Assembly (NCBI RefSeq): GCF_024734895.1
Contig: NZ_CP091430.1
Span: forward strand, 4,792,501-4,856,500
Reading direction: 5' to 3'
Length of the DNA stretch: 64,000 nt
Origin: Paenibacillus spongiae
GTDB lineage: Bacteria; Bacillota; Bacilli; Paenibacillales; Paenibacillaceae
The position numbers and the translations under genes are program-made. Positions 16,602 through 27,859 of this stretch are shown here, in pieces. The notes beneath the pieces are model-generated. The model was given only the letters and a program-made list of their open reading frames with translations. It made no database searches and had not been told where the DNA came from. Every line of letters begins with the position of its first letter. The first letter of the stretch is position 1.

Positions 16602-19238
16602 TCATATCACATTTGCCTGGGTTAGAACCAGTTCTTCCGCAATTCTCAGCGCTTCATCCAATTTTGACGGATCTTTACCGCCCGCTTGCGCCATATCGGG
16701 GCGTCCGCCACCGCCTCCGCCGCAAACCGCCGCTGCTTCCTTGACGATTTTGCCTGCATTAAAGCCTTGCTTCACAAGCGCCTGTGACACAGACGCAACC
16801 AAATTCACTTTATCCTCAGCAGGCGCGCCAAGGATGATGACCGCTTCAGGGAGCTTCGTCTTCAGCTCGTCGACAATGCCGCGCAGCGCATCCATAGTCG
16901 GCGCGCTAACACGTGCTGCCAATACCGTAACGCCGCCTGCAGTCTTCGCCTTCGTTTCCAGCGAGCCCGCCTCGATCCGGCTCAACTTGCTTTGCAAGGA
17001 ATCGTTCTCTCGGCTCAGCTCCTTGGTCTGGGCGAACAAGGCCTCGATCCGTTTCGGCACATCGGCTGTGTTCGACTTCAGCATGCCCGCAGCCTGCTTA
17101 AGCAGATCCAGCTGGCTCTCCACATACTCGTAAGCGCCCCGCCCTGTTACAGCTTCGATACGGCGAACACCCGAACCGATTCCGCTCTCGCCGATCAGCT
17201 TGAATAATCCGATTTGAGCCGTATTGGCTACATGGCAGCCGCCGCACAGCTCCAAGCTGTACTCGCCGATACGGACGACGCGCACCACATCGCCATACTT
17301 CTCTCCGAAGAGCGCCATCGCCCCCATCTCTTTCGCTTCGGCCAGCGACTTGTAATCGATCTGAAGCGGCGTACCGAGCCAAATTTGCTCGTTCACGCGG
17401 CGTTCGATGTCAGCGAGCTCTTCCGGCGTAATGCTGCCAAAGTGCGAGAAGTCAAACCGCAGACGGTCCGGCTCGACCAGTGAGCCCGCCTGGTTGACAT
17501 GCTCCCCAAGGACATCTTTCAATGCGCGGTGGAGCAGATGCGTTGCGGTGTGGTTCTTAATAATCGCTTCGCGCGTCTCGGCAAGAACCGCAGCGCGCAC
17601 GCTGTCCCCGGTACGGACGATTCCGCTGGATACGACAGCATGATGGACCGGCTGGCCATGCGGCGCTTTCGTAACATCCTCGACCGTTAAGGTGAATCCA
17701 TTGCCCGAGATCGTACCGCGGTCGCCGATTTGTCCGCCGCTCTCCGCGTAGAATGGCGTCCGGTCAAGCATCACTAGAACGCGGCTGCCTGCTTCTGCAG
17801 ACTCCACCAAGTCGGACCCATTGACGATCGCCAATACCTTGGCATCTTCATTGACGAGTTCTTGATAACCGATAAACTCCGAATTCTCCGTCAGCTCGGA
17901 CAGCGCCCCGCCTTGTACATTCATGCTGCCCGTATCCTGCCGAGCGGCGCGCGCACGTTCGCGCTGCTCTTCCATAGCGGCATCGAAGCCTGCACGGTCA
18001 ACGGTCATTCCCTGCTCGGTCGCATAGTCTTCCGTTAAGTCGAACGGGAAGCCGTACGTGTCATACAGCTTGAATGCATCCTGCCCGTTAATTTCGCGAA
18101 TGCCCGCAGTCTCGGCGGCCTTTACCAGCTCGGACAACAACGATAGCCCGTCGGACAGCGTCTCATGGAAACGCTCCTCTTCCGAAAGGATAACCTTCTC
18201 GATAAACTCGCGCTTGTCGACAACCTCGGAATAGTAAACCCCCATAATGCTGCCTACGACCTGTACCAGTTCATTGAGGAACGGACGGTCCACGCCAAGC
18301 GTCTTGCCATAACGGACTGCGCGGCGGAGCAGCCTGCGGATGACGTAGCCCCGTCCTTCGTTCGAAGGCAGAACGCCGTCTCCAACTGCGAATGCAACCG
18401 TTCGGATATGGTCGGCAATGACTTTCAAAGCAACGTCGTGGTCCGGGTTCTCTTGATAGCGAACGCCGGCAATCTCGCAGGTCCGGTCAATGATCGGACG
18501 GAACAGGTCGGTATCGAAGTTGGACGGCACATCCTGCAGGATCGATGCGAACCGCTCCAGTCCTGCGCCTGTATCGATATTTTTATTCGGAAGCGGCGTA
18601 TAGCTGCCGTCTTTATTATGATTGAATTGCGAGAACACGAGATTCCATACTTCCAGAAACCGCTCGTTCTCGCCGCCCGGCCAGCATTCGGGATCGGACA
18701 GATCGCCATACTTGTCGCCCCGGTCATAGAAGATCTCTGTACACGGTCCGCACGGGCCTTCGCCGATATCCCAGAAGTTCTCATCGAGCTTGTAGATTCG
18801 CTCGGCAGGCAATCCGATGACTTCATTCCAATAGCGGTAGGCTTCCTCGTCCTCCGGGTATACCGTTACGGACAGACGCTCCGGATCGAAGCCGATCCAT
18901 TGCGGACTTGTAAGAAACTCCCATGCCCAAGAAATCGTTTCTTCCTTGAAGTAATCGCCGATCGAGAAGTTGCCTAGCATTTCAAAGAACGTGTGGTGAC
19001 GGCGCGTTTTGCCGACATTCTCGATATCATTCGTGCGGATGCACTTCTGGGAATTGACGATCCGCGGATTGTCCGGAATTACTCTTCCGTCGAAATAAGA
19101 CTTCAGCGGAGCCATGCCGGCATTGATCCACAGCAGGGACGGATCATTGTGCGGTACGAGTGATGCGCTCGGTTCAACATGATGTCCTTTGCTTTCGAAG
19201 AACGCGAGCCATTTGGAACGGATTTCACTTGCCTTCAT
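16602..19238 (-). CDS. alaS: alanyl-tRNA synthetase
   Basis: 878 residues, full length. The class II core is N-terminal ([25 protein letters not shown] is motif 2-like, split here from its neighbours). The editing domain has HTATHLLH and CGGCH zinc/active-site motifs. A C-terminal DHHA1-like domain ends in a glycine run ([16 protein letters not shown]). It charges tRNA-Ala and hydrolyses mischarged Ser/Gly-tRNA-Ala. Expression is controlled by the T-box leader upstream. Confidence 0.98.
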   Translation of the reverse strand: MKASEIRSKWLAFFESKGHHVEPSASLVPHNDPSLLWINAGMAPLKSYFDGRVIPDNPRIVNSQKCIRTNDIENVGKTRRHHTFFEMLGNFSIGDYFKEETISWAWEFLTSPQWIGFDPERLSVTVYPEDEEAYRYWNEVIGLPAERIYKLDENFWDIGEGPCGPCTEIFYDRGDKYGDLSDPECWPGGENERFLEVWNLVFSQFNHNKDGSYTPLPNKNIDTGAGLERFASILQDVPSNFDTDLFRPIIDRTCEIAGVRYQENPDHDVALKVIADHIRTVAFAVGDGVLPSNEGRGYVIRRLLRRAVRYGKTLGVDRPFLNELVQVVGSIMGVYYSEVVDKREFIEKVILSEEERFHETLSDGLSLLSELVKAAETAGIREINGQDAFKLYDTYGFPFDLTEDYATEQGMTVDRAGFDAAMEEQRERARAARQDTGSMNVQGGALSELTENSEFIGYQELVNEDAKVLAIVNGSDLVESAEAGSRVLVMLDRTPFYAESGGQIGDRGTISGNGFTLTVEDVTKAPHGQPVHHAVVSSGIVRTGDSVRAAVLAETREAIIKNHTATHLLHRALKDVLGEHVNQAGSLVEPDRLRFDFSHFGSITPEELADIERRVNEQIWLGTPLQIDYKSLAEAKEMGAMALFGEKYGDVVRVVRIGEYSLELCGGCHVANTAQIGLFKLIGESGIGSGVRRIEAVTGRGAYEYVESQLDLLKQAAGMLKSNTADVPKRIEALFAQTKELSRENDSLQSKLSRIEAGSLETKAKTAGGVTVLAARVSAPTMDALRGIVDELKTKLPEAVIILGAPAEDKVNLVASVSQALVKQGFNAGKIVKEAAAVCGGGGGGRPDMAQAGGKDPSKLDEALRIAEELVLTQANVI

Positions 19239-19310
19239 AGTTAAACGCCTCCATTGGTTTCGATACGGAATTAACGAAAGATTTTCCTTTCATTCATTCT
19301 GAATTAGAAA

Positions 19311-19592
19311 AACAAAAAACGCCCCTGCATATACAGGGACGAATCGATTCGCGGTACCACCCTAGTTATTGCCCAAGCGTCAGCATAACCCATCAATCGG
19401 CTGACGATATGCGGCAATCTCCTCAAGAAAGACGTTAACGGGTCCAACCGGTGAAGTTTATTCACACTCCGAAACCAGCTTTCCGCTATCCTTCGTCATT
19501 GGAATTATTCCAGCCGTTCGCGGCGCGCGCGAAGTAATTCCATCTCTGTTTGACGGGCTATAGCGTACTTTATGTTTCATCGACGATTTAGA
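19311..19592 (-). ncRNA. T-box leader of alaS
   Basis: The minus strand contains the conserved T-box AGGGTGGTACCGC (19351-19364), then a terminator hairpin with a CCCTGTATATGCAGGG core and T6 (about 19311-19342). The T-box pairs either with the terminator arm or with the free CCA end of uncharged tRNA. Further 5', GATGAAAC-AGTA...AGAGA elements fit the base of stem I. A GCT in AAAGCTGG (about 19480) is a possible Ala specifier, but I could not fix it. Confidence 0.92.
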
Positions 19593-19617
19593 GATATCGC
19601 AGTTCTATATTATTCAT

Positions 19618-19647
19618 AGTATATCGGCTTGCCATGGCCACTGTCAA
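19618..19647 (-). promoter_or_regulatory. promoter of the alaS T-box transcript
   Basis: TTGACA (19642-19647), 18-nt spacer, TATACT (19618-19623) on the minus strand. The -35 box overlaps the stop codon of the upstream exporter gene. Confidence 0.8.
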
Positions 19648-20714
19648 ATGGTCTTTCGCCTGACATAATATGCGAACATATGCTGGATGATCACCTTCAA
19701 GGCCGCGAAGATCGGTACCGCCAGGATCATGCCGACAATACCCGCAATCTCGCCGCCGACAAGCAGCGCAAATATAATCGAGAGCGGATGCATATGCAGC
19801 GTACGTCCGACCACCTGCGGGGAAATAACGTTGCCTTCGAGAATTTGACAGAGCGTATTGACGACAACGACAAGCAGCATCATTTTCAGCGAGATGGTGG
19901 AGGCCATGATCAATGCCGGCGCGGCCCCGAAGAAAGGCCCCAGATACGGAATGATATTCGTTATGGCCACTACGCCGGCCAGCAGGATGGGATATGGCAT
20001 GCCGATAAAAAAATAGCCGATATAGGCAAGCCCCCCCACAATGACACATACCAGAAATTGCCCGCGAATGTAACTCCCCAGCGCATTGTCGATATCTTTG
20101 AGCAGGCGAACGGCATGCTTGCGGTGCGGTCTTGGCACATACGTAAGAACCGTACGCTCGAACACATTGAAATCCTTCAAAATATAGAACGCCAGGAAGG
20201 GTATGATGAACGCGATGAATACAACGTTCAGCATCGCCCCGATATTGTTGACAAAATCGAAAATTGCCTCGGACGCTTGCTTCTCCAATTTCATCAATGA
20301 CCTGTCGATGCCGCTGCGAATGCTCTCGGGCAGGAATGAGGAGTTGTTCAAATCGTTGACCAGGCTCTGCGCCCGCATCGTTAAGTCCGGCATATGGTGG
20401 TTCAGCTCCTCCAGCTGCTCCATAAACATCGGAATCACATTGAGCAGGATAACGGTAAGCGAAGCGCAGAATACGGCATAGATAAGCAGGACGGCCATTG
20501 TCCTGGGCACCTTCCGTTCCCCTAACAAACTGACGATCGGATTCAATACATAGGAGATTATCATAGCGATCAAGAATGGAGCCAGTACTGCTTTCAGAAA
20601 CCCGTAAACCTGTATAATGATGGGCTTGATGAGAAGCAGTAAATAAAGAGCAATCAGCCCGAGTATGATATAGACGAGCAACATAAACAAACGGTTATTC
20701 GTGAACCGTTCCAT
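19644..20714 (-). CDS. AI-2E family transporter (YrrI-like)
   Basis: 356 residues with about eight hydrophobic segments, including the family-typical paired helices and an amphipathic region between helices 3 and 4 (~residues 90-150). The conserved FIIPFLAFYILKDF and the C-terminal PQVVGRTLHMHPL...GGEIAGIVGMILAVP stretches are seen. Relatives export autoinducer-2 or exchange Na+/H+. It sits above alaS as in Bacillus (yrrI). Substrate is not inferable. Confidence 0.88.
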   Translation of the reverse strand: MERFTNNRLFMLLVYIILGLIALYLLLLIKPIIIQVYGFLKAVLAPFLIAMIISYVLNPIVSLLGERKVPRTMAVLLIYAVFCASLTVILLNVIPMFMEQLEELNHHMPDLTMRAQSLVNDLNNSSFLPESIRSGIDRSLMKLEKQASEAIFDFVNNIGAMLNVVFIAFIIPFLAFYILKDFNVFERTVLTYVPRPHRKHAVRLLKDIDNALGSYIRGQFLVCVIVGGLAYIGYFFIGMPYPILLAGVVAITNIIPYLGPFFGAAPALIMASTISLKMMLLVVVVNTLCQILEGNVISPQVVGRTLHMHPLSIIFALLVGGEIAGIVGMILAVPIFAALKVIIQHMFAYYVRRKTI

Positions 20715-20865
20715 CTCCCCCGCCTCCTCTTACACCTACCGTTCCAGGCGCAGCCCTCGGTCGCCGGATCATTTTTGTAACAGTATATGTACAAGTTGTC
20801 CGAATCATCCCCTAAGAGGCGGAAAAGTGTGCCCACGCCCGCCATGCATGCAAGGCTTCCTAGAA

Positions 20866-20894
20866 ACCAAAAAGGCGGCCCCTCTGGGCCGCCT
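20866..20894 (-). terminator. terminator of the cymR-nifS operon
   Basis: A 9-bp GC-rich stem (AGGCGGCCC/GGGCCGCCT, 20873-20881 with 20886-20894), AGAG loop, T run on the minus strand. Confidence 0.9.
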
Positions 20895-20919
20895 CCTGAT
20901 TGAATCTGCCTCGTTCACA

Positions 20920-21114
20920 TTAGTTGGCGTGAACTTGAGGCGCTTCTTCTTCAAAAAACAAATCGTCGAGCGAGCTTAATGTCCCGTCTTCCTCGACTTG
21001 AAAGACAGACATCTTATCACCGTTCACGGTTAGTTCAATGAAGCATCCCCAGCAATAAAATTGATGGGAACCAATTTTGCCGATATCCTTCGAGTTGCAA
21101 TTGGGGCATCTCAT
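20920..21114 (-). CDS. small zinc-ribbon protein
   Basis: 64 residues. The N-terminal half is a zinc ribbon with two CxxC pairs (CPNC and CWGC, 15 residues apart between the pairs). The C-terminal half is acidic and ends in a possible amphipathic helix (SLDDLFFEEE). Its ATG overlaps the stop of the PRC-barrel gene (ATGA), indicating translational coupling. It is the last gene of the cymR-nifS cluster; its role there is unknown. Confidence 0.82.
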   Translation of the reverse strand: MRCPNCNSKDIGKIGSHQFYCWGCFIELTVNGDKMSVFQVEEDGTLSSLDDLFFEEEAPQVHAN

Positions 21115-21662
21115 GGTTCATTTCTCCCTATATCCGAATCAGAAGCGGCGACCGGCTCCGTAAGCCATTCACTGCCGGCCGGAACGATAATCGCGTTTTC
21201 TCCGAGCATGACGGTATCGGGGTCGGTTGGGACAGGCAGCCATTTGCGCCCTTCCATCACATCCGCTATGAATCCGTCTGTAAGCTCGTAACCTACTATT
21301 TGTGTACCCTGTATTTCATTAAAATAAACATCCGATACGCGGCCTAATTGCTCGCCGTCGATCGTAATCACAGGCAAATCTTTAAGGCGGACAGGCCCCG
21401 TGTGGAAGGAACGCTGAATTTCTGCGGGTTCTGCTTTACGGACAGAGGCTTCATTCATAATTAAAATCGCATCTTCCCCGCATATCAGGACATCGTTCCA
21501 GAGCACCGTTTTCATCGAGGACAAAAACCGTCTGCCAGCATCGAGGACGATGCCTCCCAGCTGCCAATGCTCGTCGAACCAAGCATCCTTCACATGTCCG
21601 ACCTGCTTGCCGGCATCAACTTCCAGTACGGGAAGGCCGATCAAATGCTGAAGTTTAATCAC
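21111..21662 (-). CDS. PRC-barrel domain protein with two repeats
   Basis: 183 residues beginning at GTG behind AGGAGG (13 nt). Two PRC-barrel beta domains: one from residue ~4 (LIGLPVLEVDAGKQVGHVKD) and one from ~95 (DLPVITIDGEQLGRVSDVYF). PRC barrels act in RNA processing (RimM) and photosynthetic complexes; the function here is unknown. It lies 24 bp after nifS and overlaps the zinc-ribbon gene. Confidence 0.82.
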   Translation of the reverse strand: MIKLQHLIGLPVLEVDAGKQVGHVKDAWFDEHWQLGGIVLDAGRRFLSSMKTVLWNDVLICGEDAILIMNEASVRKAEPAEIQRSFHTGPVRLKDLPVITIDGEQLGRVSDVYFNEIQGTQIVGYELTDGFIADVMEGRKWLPVPTDPDTVMLGENAIIVPAGSEWLTEPVAASDSDIGRNEP

Positions 21663-21686
21663 GGTTCCGAGGAAGCCTCCTAGGCA

Positions 21687-22835
21687 TTATTTACGAATAC
21701 GGCCTAGAATCGTTTCAACTTTTTTGGCCGCTTGATCGATATCCTCCAAAGTATTCCCCAAACCGAAGCTAAATCTAACAGCCGAGTTCAACCGTTCTTG
21801 CGAAATCCCCATCGCAATCAGTACATGAGAAGGCTCAAGCGAACCGGCTGTACAAGCTGAACCGCTTGATGCGGCTATGCCTTCCACATCCAAATTCATG
21901 AGCATCGTCTCCGTATCGATTCCGATAAAGCTCATATTCACGATGTGCGGAAGCTGCATCTTCGGATGGCCGTTTACGACAATCCGTCCGGCACCCATCA
22001 GCCTGTTCATTTGTTCTACCCACTTTAGACGAAGCTTGTCCAAAAAAAGTTTCTTCTCCGTCATCGAATTCTCAGAAATTTCAATCGCTTTGGCAAAGCC
22101 GGCAATACCCGCAAGATTCTCGGTGCCTGCACGCCTCTTCCGTTCTTGGGAGCCGCCGTGAAGCAGCGGCTCGAACGGTATCTGGCGGGAAACATACAAA
22201 GCACCAACGCCTTGCGGGCCATTCAGCTTATGCGCGGAGAAGCTCATCAGATCGACCGGCAATTGTTTCAAATCGATTGGAATGGATCCCAATGCCTGAA
22301 CGGCATCGACATGAAAGAGGATCCCGTGCCGGTGGGCGATTTCTCCAATCTCGGCAATCGGCTGAATCGTACCGGTCTCATTGTTGGCATACATAATGCT
22401 GATCAGACCGGTGTCCGGTTCTATGGCCGCTTCTACATCGCCAGGCGATACGATTCCGTATTCGTCGACGGGCAGTACAGTCAATCGAAAGCCTTCATTC
22501 ATTAAAGCTGTGCAAGTATGCAATACCGCGTGATGCTCGGCGGCTGATGTTATGATATGGGTCTTCCCCCGCTTGCTCATTGCTTTGGCTGTGCCAACAA
22601 GTGCGGTATTATCGCTTTCCGTTCCTCCGGAGGTAAAGATAAGCTCTGAGGACATGCAGCCGATCCGATTGGCGATCGAATCGCGCGACTGATTCAATAA
22701 TTGGCGAGCCGAGCGGCCGTAACTGTGCAGGCTGGAAGCATTACCGGATACGGTGGTGTATACTTCCAGCATCGTCTGTGCCACTTCGGGATGTATCGGG
22801 GTTGATGCGGCATGGTCGAAATAATAACGTACCAT
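21687..22835 (-). CDS. cysteine desulfurase (NifS/IscS type)
   Basis: 382 residues. A PLP enzyme that takes sulfur from cysteine onto an active-site Cys for tRNA thiolation or Fe-S assembly. Visible: YFDHAASTP at the N-terminus, AEHHAV (~residue 103), the PLP lysine in SFSAHKLNGPQGVG (~residue 203), and the mobile Cys in SSGSACTAGSLEPSHVL (~residue 325), of the long-loop class I type. It lies between cymR and a PRC-barrel gene. The adjacent divergent mnmA suggests sulfur delivery to tRNA (as Bacillus YrvO). Confidence 0.93.
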   Translation of the reverse strand: MVRYYFDHAASTPIHPEVAQTMLEVYTTVSGNASSLHSYGRSARQLLNQSRDSIANRIGCMSSELIFTSGGTESDNTALVGTAKAMSKRGKTHIITSAAEHHAVLHTCTALMNEGFRLTVLPVDEYGIVSPGDVEAAIEPDTGLISIMYANNETGTIQPIAEIGEIAHRHGILFHVDAVQALGSIPIDLKQLPVDLMSFSAHKLNGPQGVGALYVSRQIPFEPLLHGGSQERKRRAGTENLAGIAGFAKAIEISENSMTEKKLFLDKLRLKWVEQMNRLMGAGRIVVNGHPKMQLPHIVNMSFIGIDTETMLMNLDVEGIAASSGSACTAGSLEPSHVLIAMGISQERLNSAVRFSFGLGNTLEDIDQAAKKVETILGRIRK

Positions 22836-22849
22836 CTCTATTCCGCCCT

Positions 22850-23269
22850 TTAAATGTAGAACATGTAGGAGTCGGGCTTGCCTTCGTCCTTATACGAAAT
22901 TAAATCTGCCAGCGTCGTAGAGTCCAATACCTGCGCGATGCTATCGCGAATACGCAGCCACAAATCACGCTTGGCAGGATCGTCTTCCTCGGTGAAATCT
23001 ACTGGCGAAATCGGCCCTTCCAGAATCCGGATCACGTCGCCGGCTGTAATGGTTTCCGGCTCGCGAGATAGAATATAACCGCCATAAGCGCCTCGGACAC
23101 TCTTAACAAGCCCCGTGTTGCGCAGCGGTGCGATCAATTGCTCCAAGTAATGCTCCGATAGTCCATTGCGTTCGGCAATGCTCTTGAGCGAAGTCGGACC
23201 TTCGCCGAACTTGGTGGACAGCTCCATCATTATCGTTAATCCATATCGCCCTTTGGTCGATATCTTCAA
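22850..23269 (-). CDS. cymR: Rrf2 family transcriptional regulator, CymR-like
   Basis: 139 residues, TTG start behind GAGGTG. An N-terminal winged helix (STKGRYGLTIMMEL, then ERNGLSEHYLEQLIAPLR and GAYGGY). The conserved Fe-S cysteines of IscR are absent, consistent with CymR, which represses cysteine-metabolism genes with O-acetylserine sulfhydrylase as partner. Location in front of nifS is the usual one. A candidate -10 (TATAAT) lies about 45 nt upstream. Confidence 0.9.
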   Translation of the reverse strand: MKISTKGRYGLTIMMELSTKFGEGPTSLKSIAERNGLSEHYLEQLIAPLRNTGLVKSVRGAYGGYILSREPETITAGDVIRILEGPISPVDFTEEDDPAKRDLWLRIRDSIAQVLDSTTLADLISYKDEGKPDSYMFYI

Positions 23270-23411
23270 CTAAAGCACCTCTTCTCTGAAAAGCATACAT
23301 TTGATTATAACAAGGTTGAAGTTATGCCCTCAGGCAGTCAACTCATTAATCATGGTATTCCCATATCACTTACATGTTAACATATTCAAGCGTCGTTTGG
23401 TTAAAAAAGCT

Positions 23412-23451
23412 TGACATCTTCATGAAAAAGTTGTTCTATCTATGCTACAAT
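23412..23451 (+). promoter_or_regulatory. promoter region of mnmA
   Basis: TTGACA (about 23412) is followed by TTCTAT at ~17 nt spacing and by a better -10-like TACAAT (about 23447) at wrong spacing. The transcript would have a ~90-nt leader with a GGCC...GGCC stem. Confidence 0.4.
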
Positions 23452-23523
23452 AAAGAAACTTGCGGATACGCGAGGTTTCCGGGCCATCCTTAACGGCCTG
23501 CCAGATTTGCGATTCCGTTATGA

Positions 23524-24651
<1,128 letters not shown>

Positions 24652-24667
24652 GAACGCGATTAACACC

Positions 24668-24709
24668 AAACAAGCTTCCGGCCTTATTGGCAGGAAGCTT
24701 GTTTTTGGT
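24668..24709 (+). terminator. terminator of mnmA
   Basis: A 12-bp perfect stem (24668-24679 with 24693-24704), 13-nt loop, T run. Confidence 0.92.
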
Positions 24710-24779
24710 TGGCTGAGCCACACAATAAAACAAGCACACCGACTTGGTGTGCTTGTAGAAGAATTGGTATTTATACGGC

Positions 24780-26132
24780 CTATCCTGTTTCCGCGTGAAT
24801 CTCCGGTTCGGGTTCCACCGGCTGATGGTCCAGTTTGCGAATTAATATTCGGGAGATCCGCAGATGATCCGTTTCCTCAATAATAAATTCGAAGCCGTCG
24901 GGATGTGCAACCCGCTGATTCTGCGATGGCGGAATTTCGATTTGCGAATACAGCCAACCGCCGATCGTATCGTAGTCGTCCGTCTCGATCTCAAGCCCGA
25001 AGTAGCTGTTCACCTCTTCGATCAGCATCATCCCGTTAACGGAATGAGTCGTCTCGTCCCGGCGTTCAACATCCGGACGCTCTTCATCGAATTCGTCTTG
25101 AATTTCGCCGACAATCTCTTCCATGATGTCTTCTAACGTTACAAGTCCGGAAGTACCGCCGTATTCATCGATCAAGATGGCGATTTGCGTCTTCTTCTTC
25201 TGCATAAGCTTGAGCAGCGTACTGATCTGCATGGACTCCGGAACCGTCGTGATCGGTCTGATCATCGCGCGGATATCCCGGACGCCCTGCGCCTCGGTCA
25301 CCTTCATCATATCCTTAATGTGAACGAAGCCGATTATATTGTCCTTGTCTCCTTCGCAGATCGGATAGCGGGTATGCATTTCATTCAGCGCGATCGTCTG
25401 ATTCTCTTCGAACGAAAGATTCGTATACAGGCAGTTCATCTCGGTTCGGGGAATCATGATCTCCCGGGCATTCGTCTCCGTGAAATTAAATATATTGTCG
25501 ACCAATGTCAATTCCGTATTATCGATTAGCCCCGATTCGTGGCTTTCTTTCATGAGGATACGAATTTCTTCCTCCGTATGTGCCGAATCATGCTCGGAAG
25601 CCGGTTCAACACCTATTAATTTTAACAACCTGTTGGCGGTGCCGTTCAGAAACCAAATGAACGGATACATGATTTTGTAGAACATAATGAGCGGTATGGC
25701 CGTCCATAATGTAACCGATTCCGATTTGCGTATCGCAACTGTTTTCGGTGCCAATTCCCCCAGTACAATATGAAGCAATGTAATAATGGAGAAGGCGATA
25801 ATGAATGCGACCGTATGAATCAGAGTTTCGCTGAAGCTCAGCTTTAGAAGCAAAGGTTCAATCGCTTTCGCGATCGCAGGCTCACCGATCCAGCCAAGAC
25901 CGAGCGAGGCGAGCGTGATGCCAAGCTGACACGCGGATAAGTACGCGTCCAGATGGTTGGTCAGGTTGGCGGCAAAGCGCGCGCGTCGGTTCCCTTCCAG
26001 AACGAGCGTATCGATTCGGCTGCTTCTTACTTTCACCATGGCAAATTCGGCGGCGACGAAAAAACCGTTCAGAAACACAAGGAACAAAATCAGTAAACCA
26101 TTCAAGATTATGGGTAACGGGTCACTTAACAA
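24780..26132 (-). CDS. hemolysin family / CorC-CNNM-like membrane protein
   Basis: About 450 residues. The CNNM/DUF21 membrane domain (3-4 helices, ~residues 1-190) starts with NGFFVAAEFAMVKVRSSRID. Two CBS domains (~residues 200-330, with EYGGTSGLVTLEDIMEEIVG) and a C-terminal CorC/HlyC domain follow. Relatives transport or regulate Mg2+ and Co2+. The frame is open to 26258, but that extension is cysteine/arginine-rich and unlike the family; TTG 26132 has AGGG 5 nt upstream. See the finding on the short reading frame that overlaps this start. Confidence 0.88.
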   Translation of the reverse strand: MLSDPLPIILNGLLILFLVFLNGFFVAAEFAMVKVRSSRIDTLVLEGNRRARFAANLTNHLDAYLSACQLGITLASLGLGWIGEPAIAKAIEPLLLKLSFSETLIHTVAFIIAFSIITLLHIVLGELAPKTVAIRKSESVTLWTAIPLIMFYKIMYPFIWFLNGTANRLLKLIGVEPASEHDSAHTEEEIRILMKESHESGLIDNTELTLVDNIFNFTETNAREIMIPRTEMNCLYTNLSFEENQTIALNEMHTRYPICEGDKDNIIGFVHIKDMMKVTEAQGVRDIRAMIRPITTVPESMQISTLLKLMQKKKTQIAILIDEYGGTSGLVTLEDIMEEIVGEIQDEFDEERPDVERRDETTHSVNGMMLIEEVNSYFGLEIETDDYDTIGGWLYSQIEIPPSQNQRVAHPDGFEFIIEETDHLRISRILIRKLDHQPVEPEPEIHAETG

Positions 26133-26376
26133 CGATTCCCTGCCAACCAAACGCCGACAGTAACGACTTGTTCGGTGACAGGTGCACCTCCTCCAGATAA
26201 GAAAATTATAAAGAAACTTTATAATATAAGAGTAGTCGAATCTGGTCGTCCGCGTCAAACTTCGGTTTTTCAGCAGGATCGCCGTTTTTCGGTTATATTT
26301 TATGTTTATTCTAGAAAGGTCGGCCTTTATGCACCTTTTGCTGGCTCGTGCTCGCTTTTAAAGCTGAAGCTGGCTG

Positions 26377-27687
26377 TTATTTACCATTTCGGCGCGTTTG
26401 GTTCAATTTTATTTTTTCTTCCATCCCTTGATTTGTCGCATGATAAAATGTTTTCTTCGCCAATCTTTCCGGCAGGTAAGCTTGCTTTACATAGTGACCC
26501 GGGTAATCGTGCGGATATTGATATCCGACATGCCCCAGACGCTCCGCGCCGCTATAATGAGTATCGCGGAGATGATGAGGAACTTCAACCGCCCCCACCC
26601 TGCCGATCGTGTCCATCACATTCCCGATCGCAACGGCTGTCGCATTCGATTTCGGGCTTTCGACCGCGAATAAGATCGCCTGCGAAATATTGTATTTCGC
26701 TTCCGGCCATCCGATCTTATGGTAGGCATCCATAGCGGTGACCGCCTGTACCATCGCCTGCGGATTAGCCAGCCCGATATCCTCGCTGCATGCGACGATC
26801 AAGCGGCGAACGAACGTCATCGGATCCATTCCCAAGCTTTCGACCGCATATAGAAACCAGAATAACGCCGCATCGCTGGAGCCTCTGACACTCTTGTGAA
26901 AAGCCGATAATACATCGTATTGCGTAGATTCGTCAGCCCGGATGGTCGGTTTGCGGATGGACTCCTCGGCCACCTCAAGCGTTACATGAACGGAGCCGTC
27001 CGGCTGCGACGGCGTCGTCACGGCCGCCAGCTCAATGGCATTCAATGCGCGGCGAATATCGCCGCCAGCCATATTGGCGATATGCCCCAATGCCGCATCA
27101 TCCACCTGCAGCTCCATGAAGCCGAGTCCCCGCTCCTTGTCCGCGATCGCTCTTCTCATGGCTTCAAGCGCATCCTCGCGGGTTAGCGAATGGAGCTCGA
27201 ACAGCGTTGAGCGCGACAGCAGCGCCCCGTTAACGTAATGGAACGGGTTCTCCGTCGTTGCGCCGATGAAAATAATCGTTCCCTGCTCAACCGCCGGTAG
27301 CAGCGCATCCTGACGGGAGCTGTTGAACCGATGAACCTCATCGAGAAACAGAATCGTCTTCCGGCCGTACATCGATTTATTCAACCGCGCCTGGTCGATT
27401 ACCTCGCGGACATCCTTGACCGTCGCGTCAACAGCGTTAAGCTTGACGAACTCGCCCTGCGTCCTTTGGGAGATGATATGAGCGAGCGTCGTCTTTCCGC
27501 AGCCTGGAGGGCCATATAGCAAGATTGACGATACTTGATCCGCCTCAATCGCTCTTCTTAGCAGCTTCCCGGGACCGACGATATGCGATTGGCCGATATA
27601 CTCTTGTATAGTGACCGGCCTCATCCGATCCGCCAGCAGCTTTGCACGGGGCTGCTTTTCTTCGTCTTGATAGGAGAAAAGATCCAT
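26377..27687 (-). CDS. rarA: replication-associated recombination protein A (MgsA/RarA AAA ATPase)
   Basis: 436 residues. An AAA+ clamp-loader-like ATPase acting at stalled forks. Walker A GPPGCGKTT (~residue 59), Walker B FLDEVHRFN, sensor 1 GATTENPF. The C-terminal MgsA tetramerisation domain begins around residue 260. Gene order with tcdA, aspS and hisS matches Bacillus yrvN. Confidence 0.95.
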   Translation of the reverse strand: MDLFSYQDEEKQPRAKLLADRMRPVTIQEYIGQSHIVGPGKLLRRAIEADQVSSILLYGPPGCGKTTLAHIISQRTQGEFVKLNAVDATVKDVREVIDQARLNKSMYGRKTILFLDEVHRFNSSRQDALLPAVEQGTIIFIGATTENPFHYVNGALLSRSTLFELHSLTREDALEAMRRAIADKERGLGFMELQVDDAALGHIANMAGGDIRRALNAIELAAVTTPSQPDGSVHVTLEVAEESIRKPTIRADESTQYDVLSAFHKSVRGSSDAALFWFLYAVESLGMDPMTFVRRLIVACSEDIGLANPQAMVQAVTAMDAYHKIGWPEAKYNISQAILFAVESPKSNATAVAIGNVMDTIGRVGAVEVPHHLRDTHYSGAERLGHVGYQYPHDYPGHYVKQAYLPERLAKKTFYHATNQGMEEKIKLNQTRRNGK

Positions 27688-27859
27688 TTATTCCACACGA
27701 CCTTTTATATTTTTCGAATGAAAACATCTATGAATATAGTCATCATATCATACCGGCACAAATGTTCGCCAGCCAAGCACCCCTCTATCCAAGTCAGGAA
27801 GCCTTCCATCACAATTTAGCCGGCTAATCAGGCACTTCTCCTAGAGTATTTCACTCCGT

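Noticed and set aside
26133..26258. Longer N-terminus of the CorC-like protein
   Set aside because: The extension is rich in Cys, Arg and Tyr, unlike the family, and no start in it has a suitable ribosome-binding site.
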